This document shows, piece by piece, positions 6,701 through 13,989 of a stretch of DNA of 16,768 nt (the first letter of the stretch is position 1; each line of letters begins with the position of its first letter). The position numbers and the translations under genes were made by a program. Source of the stretch: Candidatus Sigynarchaeota archaeon (GTDB taxonomy: Archaea > Asgardarchaeota > Lokiarchaeia > Sigynarchaeales > Sigynarchaeaceae); the NCBI GenBank assembly GCA_030587525.1, contig JAUQYW010000642.1, forward strand, positions 1 to 16,768, read 5' to 3'. A model generated the notes under the pieces. The model saw only the letters and a list, made by a program, of their open reading frames with translations. It was not told where the DNA came from and did not search any database.

Positions 6701-9700
6701 CTATTTCTTGGTCGTGAACTTGGCAGCTTGGTCATCACGATCTAGTACTTGCTGCCTTCGTGGCATCTTGATAAAAGATTTTATCAGTACGATGGCCGCG
6801 AGCACGAGGGCGGCGATAGCCAAGATATACAGTGTTATTATTCCACTATCCGCTCCCGGAGCCGTGATGATCACCGTTTCAGTATTTCGTGCTATTTGTC
6901 CAAATCCGGTGTTCACGACGATCGTGAAATTGTACGTGCCAGGTGCAACTCCATTGATGTAAACGACTACGGGGATCCCAACAACCCAGCTTCCAGACGA
7001 CCATACCGTGCCGTCCTTGAACACCGTATAGGTGAAATTCTCCGAGGTCGAATCGGTAACCGTCCACGTGATAGTGTTTGGGGTCATACCGGGACTGTAT
7101 GCAATGTTTACCGGTGACGTGTTCCCGGGGTTCGAGACCGTGACGATGACCGTGCTGCTTGCCTTGCCGCCGAGGCCGTCGCTCGCCGTGATCGTGATGT
7201 TATATTTACCGGCCAGGAGGCCATCGATACCGACGATGACCGGCAGACCGGATGACCACGTGCCGGTCGACCATGCCGTGCTGTTCTTGTAAATGATGTA
7301 CGTGGTACCCGACGTGGTCGAATCGGTGACCGTCCACGTGATCATATTACCGGTTGTGCCTTGCTCATATGCAATATTTGAAGGGATCGAGATGGAGGGC
7401 GGCGTGTTCGAGACCGTGACGATGACCGTGCTGCTTGCCTTGCCGCCGAGGCCGTCGCTCGCCGTGATCGTGATGTTATATTTACCGACTGGCAACCCAT
7501 CGATACCGACGAGGACTGGTAGACCAGATGACCATGTGCCGGTCGACCATGCCGTGCCGTTCTTGTAAACGATGTACGTGGTACCCGACGTGGTCGAATC
7601 GGTGACCGTCCACGTGATCATATTACCAAGGGAATTGTAAGCATACACGATATTGGATGGGTGAGAAATGAGCGGAAGGGTGTTGCGAATCAACGTGTTA
7701 TTTACAAAAATGATGTAACCATCGATATCAACATATGCAAAGGCCTTGTTATCGACAAAGATGCTGTCGCGCACGAAGTCTGCCGGAGGATACTCGATTG
7801 AAGTCGAGTGGTAGCCTCGTGCGTACAATCCATAACCGCCATTGCTGGACGCGTTAACATTCGCTAGCGTGAAATTGATACAAGGACTTCCGCCGATGTC
7901 GATGCCATCATGCGTGTTAAATGCCGCCTGGCAATGATCCATGTATAAATTGTTATACCCGAGGAACACGTAGCCCGCGGTGCCATCGTGCGTTGCAACA
8001 TTATTCAAGGCGGTTATATTTCCTTCATAGCCAGGAACAACTGAATTATTTATTTCAAAACCTGCTTGCTTGTTGAATGAAGCATTATTCCCGGTTAAGA
8101 TGATGTTATTATTGGCTGCCGGGTTTCCTATGATATGGATTCCGGTGCCATTATTCGAAAGAACCGTATTATTGTTTACCGTGATCGCATTGATGCCTAA
8201 AAACCCTGAAAATTCGATTCCATTTCCGGTATTGTGCGAAATGGTATTTGCACTTATATCAATGGAGTTAATGCCAGCATGGATACCTGCCCCCTGTATT
8301 CCCAATACCGTGTTGTACGATACATTATTCCCGTGAACAATCAGCGAATTAATGCCTGTATCAGGGAAATAGTCAAAGAATGCAATCCCGAAAGCGTTAT
8401 GGTGAATGGTATTGCCGTTCACCGTGAAATTTGATCCCGTAGCAAGGATACCAAAAGTGCTTGAATTAATGGTATTTCCGGTGATTATACCGCCTCCAAT
8501 CGCGAGAATACCAAAGCCACTTCCATTAATCGATGAAATGGTGTTTGCTGACACCGTGTTGTTGCGATTGGAGCCATATGCAGGATCCAAATATATTCCA
8601 GTATTGCTACAATTTTTCACGTCATTGCCCGTTATCACGTCATCCTGCGATGCAAAAATTACGATACCATTACTGGTTTTCGATATCGAGAGGCCAGAGA
8701 TGAGAGAATTGTTGCAGTAGGCCACAATGACCTGGCCCGCGTTCGTGAAATCAACCGGTTGGAGGTTATTCCTACCCACGAAGTAATACAATGGTTTCCC
8801 GTTCACCTTGTTCGTCGTGTCCATTATTTGTGACTTGAAATACTGGATTCCAGGAGGGAAGGCAGTGATATCAAGACCAGAATTATTGAAGATATTTCCG
8901 GAAATCGTATTATTGAACGATTGAATGGCCAAGGTGTTATTTATCAAGTGATTTCCCGTGATGGATGAATTCGCGCAACTAACTAGTATTCCATTCGACC
9001 CTTGGGAGTTCGCGGTTGCAGTATTGTTGTTAATGACAGCAAAGGCTCCAGAAACAGAAATCCCGTAATTGCCATTTTTATATGCCGTGTTACCAGTCAC
9101 GTTCAGATTGTTCCCGGATAATTGAAACCCGACAACATTATTCCAGGAGATGGTGTTGCCCGTCGCGGTCACGTTTGTTCCAGAAATAGAAAGCCCATAC
9201 CCGCCTTCAGACGCATTGTTAGCTGATACAAAGAGGTTAGTTCCTGATACGTGAATACCGAAATTGGTTTTAGATGCGTCGTTATTTGATATGTTCATAT
9301 TCGTTCCGGACACGGTAATTCCATCGAATTTGTTTGGAGTTGCATTGTTATGAACAACAATAACGTTTGTTCCAGACGCTACAATGCCATAATTGTTGGC
9401 TGATGCATTGTTGCGCGTTATGGTTAAGTTCGTTCCGGATGCTTCAATACCGAAATTGTTGTCTGATGCATTGTTTTTCGATATTGTCTCATTTGTCCCA
9501 GACACCTTAATGCCGTAGCCATTGTTATGATATATAATATTCTTGGATACGTTTACATTGTCACTTCCGATGAGAATACCGTTATCTGACGAATCGTAAA
9601 CGGTACAGTTTTGAATTACCACGCACGATGTGGTCCCGTTAATGGAGATTCCGACACTCTCACCACTTGCATTTATGTCCTTATTTTCGATGATGTAAGG

Positions 9701-9913
9701 ATTTATGGAACTTCCATTGCCACTACTTGCAACCAAAGCCAACTCAGTCTCGTTAGTCACCGTGATGATAGGATCGGATGAGTTCTTGATCGAATCCTTT
9801 GTCCAATTGTTGCTTTTTCCATGAACAGGAAATGTAAACAAGATGGACAAGCCAGCGATAATCATGATCATAATGCCCGTACAGACAAACGTTTTTTCCT
9901 TCAAAATAAACAC
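6701..9913 (-). CDS. NosD-like right-handed beta-helix surface protein with three Ig/PKD-like modules
   Basis: A 1070-residue surface protein. Residues 1-32 are a signal peptide (IMIMIIAGLSILFTFPVHG). Residues about 48-100 are the usual opening of archaeal beta-helix proteins (NGSSINPYIIENKDI). Parallel beta-helix coils follow to about residue 750. The clearest are seven coils of 21-22 residues each starting SGTN/SGNN (138-288). A spacer with NGKPLYYFVGRNN (about 375-387) is typical of the family. Three Ig/PKD-like modules of about 90 residues occupy 755-1020, and the first two are nearly identical. A membrane helix (about 1024-1046) and a basic tail complete it. Despite the family name there is no sign of the nitrous-oxide reductase role; carbohydrate binding, adhesion or cell-wall structure are more likely. 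N-x-S/T sites are very dense, suggesting heavy glycosylation. The start is GTG at 9913, about 37 bases after a TATA-like element. Confidence 0.9.
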   Translation of the reverse strand: MFILKEKTFVCTGIMIMIIAGLSILFTFPVHGKSNNWTKDSIKNSSDPIITVTNETELALVASSGNGSSINPYIIENKDINASGESVGISINGTTSCVVIQNCTVYDSSDNGILIGSDNVNVSKNIIYHNNGYGIKVSGTNETISKNNASDNNFGIEASGTNLTITRNNASANNYGIVASGTNVIVVHNNATPNKFDGITVSGTNMNISNNDASKTNFGIHVSGTNLFVSANNASEGGYGLSISGTNVTATGNTISWNNVVGFQLSGNNLNVTGNTAYKNGNYGISVSGAFAVINNNTATANSQGSNGILVSCANSSITGNHLINNTLAIQSFNNTISGNIFNNSGLDITAFPPGIQYFKSQIMDTTNKVNGKPLYYFVGRNNLQPVDFTNAGQVIVAYCNNSLISGLSISKTSNGIVIFASQDDVITGNDVKNCSNTGIYLDPAYGSNRNNTVSANTISSINGSGFGILAIGGGIITGNTINSSTFGILATGSNFTVNGNTIHHNAFGIAFFDYFPDTGINSLIVHGNNVSYNTVLGIQGAGIHAGINSIDISANTISHNTGNGIEFSGFLGINAITVNNNTVLSNNGTGIHIIGNPAANNNIILTGNNASFNKQAGFEINNSVVPGYEGNITALNNVATHDGTAGYVFLGYNNLYMDHCQAAFNTHDGIDIGGSPCINFTLANVNASSNGGYGLYARGYHSTSIEYPPADFVRDSIFVDNKAFAYVDIDGYIIFVNNTLIRNTLPLISHPSNIVYAYNSLGNMITWTVTDSTTSGTTYIVYKNGTAWSTGTWSSGLPVLVGIDGLPVGKYNITITASDGLGGKASSTVIVTVSNTPPSISIPSNIAYEQGTTGNMITWTVTDSTTSGTTYIIYKNSTAWSTGTWSSGLPVIVGIDGLLAGKYNITITASDGLGGKASSTVIVTVSNPGNTSPVNIAYSPGMTPNTITWTVTDSTSENFTYTVFKDGTVWSSGSWVVGIPVVVYINGVAPGTYNFTIVVNTGFGQIARNTETVIITAPGADSGIITLYILAIAALVLAAIVLIKSFIKMPRRQQVLDRDDQAAKFTTKK
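7131..7351. repeat. direct repeat copy 1 (Ig/PKD-like module DNA)
   Basis: This 221-base stretch recurs 276 bases (92 codons) downstream at 7407-7627. By eye the copies differ at about 13 positions (roughly 94% identity), and the first 81 bases are identical. It encodes the second Ig/PKD-like module of the beta-helix protein. Confidence 0.9.
7407..7627. repeat. direct repeat copy 2 (Ig/PKD-like module DNA)
   Basis: Partner of 7131-7351, encoding the first Ig/PKD-like module. The third module (about 6860-7100) has the same fold signature but is much diverged in DNA, so this pair is a recent duplication or is kept alike by gene conversion. Confidence 0.9.
9047..9502 (-). repeat. tandem 21-22-residue beta-helix coils
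   Basis: Seven consecutive coils, each opening SGTN or SGNN and continuing with an N-rich turn (NNAS-like) and an aromatic-Gly-Ile step, form a 63-66-base periodic array inside the beta-helix gene. The periodicity is clear at protein level and partial in DNA. Confidence 0.8.
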
Positions 9914-9944
9914 CGGTGTTGTTTAGTGTATTGGAAGAATACGA

Positions 9945-9954
9945 TATCTTTTAA
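9945..9954 (-). promoter_or_regulatory. TATA-like box of the beta-helix gene
   Basis: The minus strand reads TTAAAAGATA, about 37 bases before the GTG at 9913. It predicts a leader of about 10 bases, which supports the GTG start. Confidence 0.4.
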
Positions 9955-9978
9955 TCACATTCAAGGTAAGATTACATT

Positions 9979-10134
9979 TTAGTTCTGGAAACTAATGGGC
10001 GTCCCGTGAGGAACTTCCGGATGTTCCAGCGGGAAGAAGTGGTAATGGCTGTTAGCAAATCGCTTCAGCATATCCATGCCCACGCCAAGCAAAGCCCACC
10101 GCGAGCCGGCGTCGTCCTGGTACGTTTGCACCAT
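9979..10134 (-). CDS. possible short ORF or gene fragment, unknown
   Basis: From the ATG at 10134 it encodes about 51 residues (MVQTYQDDAGSRWALLGVGM..., ending GTPISFQN); the frame is open to 10224. The composition looks like the end of a soluble protein and its codons resemble neighbouring genes, while the other frames here contain stops. It has no visible TATA box or ribosome site, so it may be a remnant. It resembles no family I know. It ends 66 bases before the GTG of the beta-helix gene on the same strand. Confidence 0.3.
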   Translation of the reverse strand: MVQTYQDDAGSRWALLGVGMDMLKRFANSHYHFFPLEHPEVPHGTPISFQN

Positions 10135-10152
10135 GGTTGCAATGAGTGCGCC

Positions 10153-10172
10153 AGGTAGTTGATCAACTACCT
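10153..10172. promoter_or_regulatory. perfect 20-bp palindrome
   Basis: AGGTAGTTGA followed directly by its reverse complement TCAACTACCT. It lies between a minus-strand ORF and a plus-strand ORF and contains the TTG start and the preceding TAG stop of the latter. It could be a site for a dimeric regulator, or a mark of rearrangement or assembly folding; sequence alone does not decide. Confidence 0.5.
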
Positions 10173-10362
10173 CGCGTGGTTCTGGGCTGTCGTGATGTTC
10201 GGGTTGTTCTGGGTGTACCTTCATAAGAAGAAGCTAGGCTGGAATGACAAGAAAATCACCAAGTGGCTAGCATTGTTGGTTCCCACGATCTTGTTGATAG
10301 ACGCTGCGTGTTTCAACTTGTCACGGGTGATCTGCGCCGCCGCGGGCTGGATATACGGGTAA
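10159..10362 (+). CDS. small two-helix membrane protein, unknown
   Basis: A 67-residue ORF with two hydrophobic helices (about 3-21, NYLAWFWAVVMFGLFWVYL; and about 38-60), joined by a basic loop KKKLGWNDKK. Its codons (ATC, AAC, TAC, TTC, AAG, TTG) match the preferred codons of the well-supported genes here, which argues for real coding. The start is doubtful: the frame opens at a TTG immediately after an in-frame TAG, inside a perfect palindrome, with no TATA box near. An ATG at 10195 would cut the first helix. It may be a small membrane subunit or the tail of a broken gene. It converges on the helical gene ending at 10374. Confidence 0.5.
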   Translation: MINYLAWFWAVVMFGLFWVYLHKKKLGWNDKKITKWLALLVPTILLIDAACFNLSRVICAAAGWIYG

Positions 10363-10373
10363 AACCGCAAGAT

Positions 10374-10772
10374 CTATTTCTTGTTTCTCGCGGCTTTCCA
10401 CTTCAAGTAGGATTCGACGAGCTTGACGCTCGATTGCTCGATGATGGGAAACAAGATCGTGAGCGTGGCGGCGTATTCCTGGAGGATGCTCGCGAGTTTC
10501 TCGGGATCGCCCGTTTTCAGGGCGGATTGCAAAGCTTCCTTCAAGTCCCCGGGCACGGCGTCCTTCTGTATCCGCTCGCTGAAAAACAAGATGTATTCCT
10601 TCATACGCTCCCGCAGCAGCTCGTCATCGTCATTGTCGACCAGGAACTTGAGCGCATCGATGACGCCGTTCGCGATGCCATCGATCTGCTCGCGGGTCAT
10701 CTTGTTCATCGTGTCCGCGATGAATTGCTTTGCTTTTTTCGACTCGCTCGATAAACGCTTTCGTCGTGCCAT
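10374..10772 (-). CDS. small helical protein, unknown
   Basis: A 132-residue soluble protein, MARRKRLSSESKKAKQFI..., all-helical in appearance, with a basic start and an acidic middle (VDNDDDELLRERMKEYILFFSE). No Cys motif, membrane helix or known domain is visible. The longer frame to 10841 adds 23 residues, but the ATG at 10772 is strongly favoured: a TATA box (TTTTAAATA, 10796-10804, minus strand) is centred 28 bases before it, giving a leaderless transcript. It lies 81 bases after the LRR gene on the same strand but has its own promoter. A scaffold, adaptor or small regulator are possible; nothing in the sequence decides. Confidence 0.75.
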   Translation of the reverse strand: MARRKRLSSESKKAKQFIADTMNKMTREQIDGIANGVIDALKFLVDNDDDELLRERMKEYILFFSERIQKDAVPGDLKEALQSALKTGDPEKLASILQEYAATLTILFPIIEQSSVKLVESYLKWKAARNKK

Positions 10773-10795
10773 GGTATTCTCAAAGCAAATTCGCC

Positions 10796-10804
10796 TATTT
10801 AAAA
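10796..10804 (-). promoter_or_regulatory. TATA box of the small helical gene
   Basis: The minus strand reads TTTTAAATA, sharing TTTAAATA with the box at 1774. It is centred 28 bases before the ATG at 10772, consistent with leaderless transcription. Confidence 0.6.
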
Positions 10805-10853
10805 GCGATGATGACCGGTTTTCCGTTCCATTGCCAACCAAGGCGCTCCAGAC

Positions 10854-11639
10854 TTATTCAGATTCCTCGCCGTAAGGGAATCCTATCCTGCTCGCCTCGC
10901 TCTTCACGATCCCGCAGTGTTTTTCAAGCACTTCGAGCACATCGCTCGATTTATTCGTGAAGATCTGGTACTGCGCGACATCGGTGCCGAGCACCTCGAG
11001 GTTCGTTAGCTTTATCATGGAAACGGGAAGTTTTTCCACGAAGTTGCCATCGATGCGCAATTCTTTCAAGGTTCGCAAGTTACCGATCGTGCCGGGCAAT
11101 TCGGTGATGTTGGTCTCGCCGAGGTCGAGAAATTCTAGCTTTTTCAAGGTCCCGATCGAAGTGGGAATGGATTTCAACCCGGACTTCGATAAATCGAGCC
11201 AAGTCAGATTTCTCAAAGACCCGATGGCATCGGGCAGGCGAATCGGGTTTGCCTTGAGCTCCTTCAGGCTTGGCAGATCACAAACGATGCCCGGGAGCTC
11301 ATCGAACCCGAGAAAGTGCGCGCTTCGCAGCGACGTGCACCTCGTTATCGTGCGAGGAATCTGTGCCAAATGGTGCCCATTCTCGATGAACAAGTACTTC
11401 AAATAGGCCAAGTTCGCGATGCTCGCGGGCAATGCACGGAGGTCATTCCACTTTCTATCGCAGAAGGATTGCACGTGGTGCTCGAACACGATGACATGTT
11501 CAAGATCGTATTTATCAGCCGTGGTTGCCAGCTGAATCTTGAGTTTCTTGCCGACGGCTCGTTCTAATTCGAGGATGAACCGGTAATCAGGTTCCTCGAT
11601 CGCGATACCATCGTATTCGAATATTGGGGAATCAGCCAT
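10854..11639 (-). CDS. leucine-rich-repeat protein
   Basis: A 261-residue cytosolic LRR protein. Residues 1-65 form an N-terminal cap (ELERAVGKKLKI ... HVIVFEHHVQSF). From about 67 to 217 there are six to seven repeats of about 23 residues of the type LPxSIxxLxxLxxLxLxxNxIxxLP, for example SIPTSIGTLKKLEFLDLGET (157-176) and the following ELPGTIGNLRTLKELRI (180-196). The last 45 residues are a mixed cap. LRRs of this kind form curved binding surfaces for protein partners; such proteins are numerous in Asgard archaea. There is no signal peptide, kinase or GTPase domain, so it is probably a binding adaptor. A TATA box at 11682-11690 (minus strand) predicts a leader of about 20 bases before the ATG. 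It diverges from the 88-residue gene. Confidence 0.88.
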   Translation of the reverse strand: MADSPIFEYDGIAIEEPDYRFILELERAVGKKLKIQLATTADKYDLEHVIVFEHHVQSFCDRKWNDLRALPASIANLAYLKYLFIENGHHLAQIPRTITRCTSLRSAHFLGFDELPGIVCDLPSLKELKANPIRLPDAIGSLRNLTWLDLSKSGLKSIPTSIGTLKKLEFLDLGETNITELPGTIGNLRTLKELRIDGNFVEKLPVSMIKLTNLEVLGTDVAQYQIFTNKSSDVLEVLEKHCGIVKSEASRIGFPYGEESE

Positions 11640-11681
11640 GCAACTTCACGCGAATTCTCTGTGATTTCAAAGTAACGGGAT

Positions 11682-11690
11682 GATATAATA
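11682..11690 (-). promoter_or_regulatory. TATA box of the LRR gene
   Basis: The minus strand reads TATTATATC. It is centred about 47 bases before the ATG at 11639. Confidence 0.5.
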
Positions 11691-11716
11691 GGATTAGCAT
11701 GGTACTATCACGAATC

Positions 11717-11741
11717 GATGGATAATACTTATATATCCATC
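11717..11741. promoter_or_regulatory. inverted repeat enclosing the TATA box of the 88-residue gene
   Basis: GATGGATA (11717-11724), nine-base spacer, TATCCATC (11734-11741) form a perfect inverted repeat. The TATA box CTTATATAT (11728-11736) lies inside it. The box centre is 27 bases before the ATG at 11759, so the transcript is probably leaderless, and a protein bound to the repeat would compete with TBP. Confidence 0.45.
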
Positions 11742-11758
11742 ATTGGATCGATGACATC

Positions 11759-12025
11759 ATGGCACCGCCGGAAAAGAAAGGATTGCCATCTGGAGAAGAG
11801 GAAATCGACAATTTATTCTTCAAAAAGCAGAAAAAATGGGAGCGTCAAAAGAGAGCATTGAAACGCATCGAAGCATCTTCCACGGCACCTGGATCGCGGG
11901 TAAAAAATGGTGCTGCAATCAAAACGCGTGCCAGGAAGATGAGAAAACTCGAAGCTGATATGAAATTCTTGCAGGATGAAAAGCATTCCTTGCTCGGAAA
12001 ATCGAAGGATGGAACAATACAGTAA
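11759..12025 (+). CDS. small basic coiled-coil protein, unknown
   Basis: An 88-residue, very basic, helical protein. A flexible Pro/Gly/Glu-rich start (MAPPEKKGLPSGEEEID) is followed by two Lys/Arg-rich helical segments (FFKKQKKWERQKRALKRIE and RARKMRKLEADMKFL) separated by a Ser/Gly linker. Nucleic-acid binding or a small coiled-coil partner are both possible; no known domain is visible. The start is well supported by the TATA box at 11728-11736, which points to a leaderless mRNA. It diverges from the LRR gene with 119 bases between the start codons. Its stop codon lies inside the composite repeat at 12020-12073. Confidence 0.7.
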   Translation: MAPPEKKGLPSGEEEIDNLFFKKQKKWERQKRALKRIEASSTAPGSRVKNGAAIKTRARKMRKLEADMKFLQDEKHSLLGKSKDGTIQ

Positions 12026-12073
12026 CGTGACGTTTATGATCGGTGATTTCACCGATCAGTAACGTGACGTCAC
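12020..12073. repeat. 22-bp palindrome flanked by 14-bp direct repeats
   Basis: CAGTAACGTGACGT occurs at 12020-12033 and again at 12057-12070. Between them lies a palindrome: TGATCGGTGA (12037-12046), TT, TCACCGATCA (12049-12058), overlapping the second repeat by two bases. The second repeat also ends in a perfect GTGACGTCAC palindrome (12064-12073). The stop codon of the 88-residue gene lies in the first repeat. No T-run follows, so it is not an ordinary terminator. Confidence 0.7.
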
Positions 12074-12235
12074 TGGGCTCTTCGCTACGGCGAGGCAAGA
12101 AGACGCGCTAATAAGTTCCGCAAGTTCACGCGCCGTACAATGGAGGACCTTCCTCCGGGAGAAATGAAGACTATGCTAGCCCGTGTTCTCGGTATCCTCG
12201 ATGAGACCCTCGATAGCGTTGGGGTGAAAAAATGA
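12068..12235 (+). pseudogene. possible gene remnant or small protein
   Basis: An open frame of 55 codons lies between the composite repeat and the TGA at 12233. It reads RHWALRYGEARRRANKF..., then from an ATG at 12140 MEDLPPGEMKTMLARVLGIL...DSVGVKK. It is charged, helical and protein-like, with no start codon before 12140, so either a 31-residue peptide starts there or this is the C-terminal remnant of a gene whose front is lost. The basic front resembles DNA-binding tails, but I cannot name a family. No promoter is evident. Confidence 0.3.
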
Positions 12236-12301
12236 TGACGTATCGTCGGGGAGAGCGCAGCTATCCCGAGGTTTTAGATGACTGCCAATAGTGGAAAGAG
12301 G

Positions 12302-12317
12302 AAAAAAGCAAAAAAAA
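12302..12317 (-). terminator. T8 and T6 tracts ending the two-gene operon
   Basis: On the minus strand the PDZ/NTF2-like gene is followed after about 42 bases by TTTTTTTT (complement of 12310-12317) and then TTTTTT (12302-12307), a typical paired oligo-T signal. Confidence 0.55.
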
Positions 12318-12359
12318 GATGGTACGCGCTGGAAAATGCCCGGGCTATTGACGGGGGTC

Positions 12360-13985
12360 TCAAAGGTGTCCCATTGAAGCGATTTTCCACGGTCCATCGT
12401 CGATGCGCTGGACGGTCCAGCAGCGCTTCACGTTCACGTTCGTGAACACGCGGTAATCCTTCTCCTTTTCGAGCTTCCCGATGTGGTCGATCCACACGGT
12501 CGCCTCGTCCACGCTCGAGATGCCCGCCGCTGCGTCCTTCTCGATCACGCGCGTGATGGGCGAGACTCGATTGACCCTTGCATCGACGACCGTGCTCATG
12601 ATCAAGCGCCGGGAATTGGACCAGTCGCTTTCCAAGGATGCGTTGCTTGGCGTGAAGGAATAATCGATAAGGTTGTGCTCGTCGATCCCTTCCATGACCT
12701 TCCAGTGCGCGATCAATTCCCGCCACGTTGTGTCGTTCCCCATCTTTATCGCCTCGATCATGGTCTTGATGGTCGCGGCAGGGGTTGACATGTCGGCGTT
12801 CGCCATCGGGAGCTGGGCGAGTTCTTTTTCCCCGGCATACACCGGCGTCTTCTCCGTGAGATCCACGAACAGCTCGTCGTTGCCGGCGAGCACGGCAAGC
12901 AACTTGATCGTGAGGCCGGAGACGGACTTGCGTTCAACCGTGTACACCCGGGGGTCATCGTTGATGCGGCCGATGTACCGGTATTGCTCGGGGAATCTCG
13001 GGTTAATCTGGCCCTTGTAGCGGTACATAACGTCCATGTAAGCGAGTCCCTCTGGGTCGTCCAGCATGAGGAAGTAATACCCGTCATTCTTGGATCCGAC
13101 CCACGCGTAGACCCTGCCCAAGTCGTTGATCATGTTGTTGTAAGTGATCCGGGGCAGCTCCACGACCTTTCCAATGACGTCCGCACGTTCCATGATGTCG
13201 TTGGCTGGGAACGGCGAGATCATCTCGTCCTCGTACTTCTTGAGGGCGGCATCCCAGGCCTTTTTCGCAAATTCCTTGGCTTGCTTGAGGCGCTTCTCCC
13301 CGATAGCACGGTATTCCAGGTCCTTCTCCGTGATTGGGACGATCTCGCCTTCGAGGCTCTTGACGAGGCGGTTCCAGTCGTCAGCCAGGGTCTGTGAAAA
13401 CTTGCCCGGGTATTTCTGAAGAAGCATGTCGATCCTCGGCTTCTCCGCGAGCTGGTTGGCGAGTTCTTTCTTGTTGTCGAATCCCGATGGCTCCCATCCC
13501 AGGCGCATTAGTGTCGACATCTTCACCAAGTACTTCTCGATCCATTGACTCCAGGCGTCGCTGAACCCGTCCCGTTCCATCAAGGACGGGCCGCCAGGAG
13601 CGAGTGTCCTGCCGCCCTTGCTATCCGTGTAGATATATTCCGCGTGGAGCTTCCCCTTGACCGTGACGCGATTTCCCTGGCGCAAGACAGACAAGGTGAT
13701 TTCCTGGCCGTCGCGAGCACGGATGTCGTACCAGTGCTGGTATTCCGCGTACAGCCCGATGCCCGTGCCACTGCCCGCCTTGAGGAGCGGGGCCATATTT
13801 TCATTATTGACTTGTAAGATCACGTCGTTGAGCTGCAGCTCGCGCCGGAAATCGCTGTCCCACGCGATCCATTTCACCTTAAAGCCGGGGTTTACCTTCC
13901 GAAGAATCAGTTCTGTCGTTATGCCCGAGACGATGTTATTTCCAAGGGTCACATTTTTTATTGCCATTGTGCTTGCATCCTCCAT
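12360..13985 (-). CDS. PDZ-like and NTF2-like multidomain protein, unknown
   Basis: A 541-residue soluble protein and the second gene of a two-gene operon. Residues about 12-112 look like a PDZ domain: a ligand-groove-like NIVSGITTELILRKVNPG, then LQLNDVILQVNNENM and GQEITLSVLRQGNRVTVKG. Residues about 140-260 are helical and charged, and 268-390 are beta-rich. Residues about 398-541 have the pattern of an NTF2-like fold, from STPAATIKTMIEAIKMGND to the closing WTVQRIDDGPWKIASMG. There is no signal peptide or membrane helix, so it should be cytosolic, unlike most PDZ/NTF2-like lipoproteins. No protease triad is seen. Assignments rest on pattern, not on a search. The start at 13985 lies four bases after the upstream stop and overlaps a GATGATGAG sequence; ATG at 13967 is an alternative. 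It probably acts with the upstream product as a complex. Confidence 0.8.
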   Translation of the reverse strand: MEDASTMAIKNVTLGNNIVSGITTELILRKVNPGFKVKWIAWDSDFRRELQLNDVILQVNNENMAPLLKAGSGTGIGLYAEYQHWYDIRARDGQEITLSVLRQGNRVTVKGKLHAEYIYTDSKGGRTLAPGGPSLMERDGFSDAWSQWIEKYLVKMSTLMRLGWEPSGFDNKKELANQLAEKPRIDMLLQKYPGKFSQTLADDWNRLVKSLEGEIVPITEKDLEYRAIGEKRLKQAKEFAKKAWDAALKKYEDEMISPFPANDIMERADVIGKVVELPRITYNNMINDLGRVYAWVGSKNDGYYFLMLDDPEGLAYMDVMYRYKGQINPRFPEQYRYIGRINDDPRVYTVERKSVSGLTIKLLAVLAGNDELFVDLTEKTPVYAGEKELAQLPMANADMSTPAATIKTMIEAIKMGNDTTWRELIAHWKVMEGIDEHNLIDYSFTPSNASLESDWSNSRRLIMSTVVDARVNRVSPITRVIEKDAAAGISSVDEATVWIDHIGKLEKEKDYRVFTNVNVKRCWTVQRIDDGPWKIASMGHL

Positions 13986-13989
13986 CTCA

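Noticed and set aside
7032..7568. Plus-strand ORFs with repeated MTVLLALPPRPSLAVIVMLYLP
   Set aside because: These are the complement of the duplicated Ig/PKD-like modules; the apparent protein repeat only mirrors the DNA repeat.
9047..9502. Periodic 63-66-base array considered as a CRISPR or satellite
   Set aside because: The periodicity is in the coding frame (SGTN coils), without identical DNA repeats separated by unique spacers.
12278..12442. Plus-strand ORF of 54 codons beginning MTANSGKRKKAKKRWYAL
   Set aside because: Its Lys-rich start comes from the oligo-A complement of the operon terminator, and its second half is Ser/Arg-rich antisense of the PDZ/NTF2-like gene.
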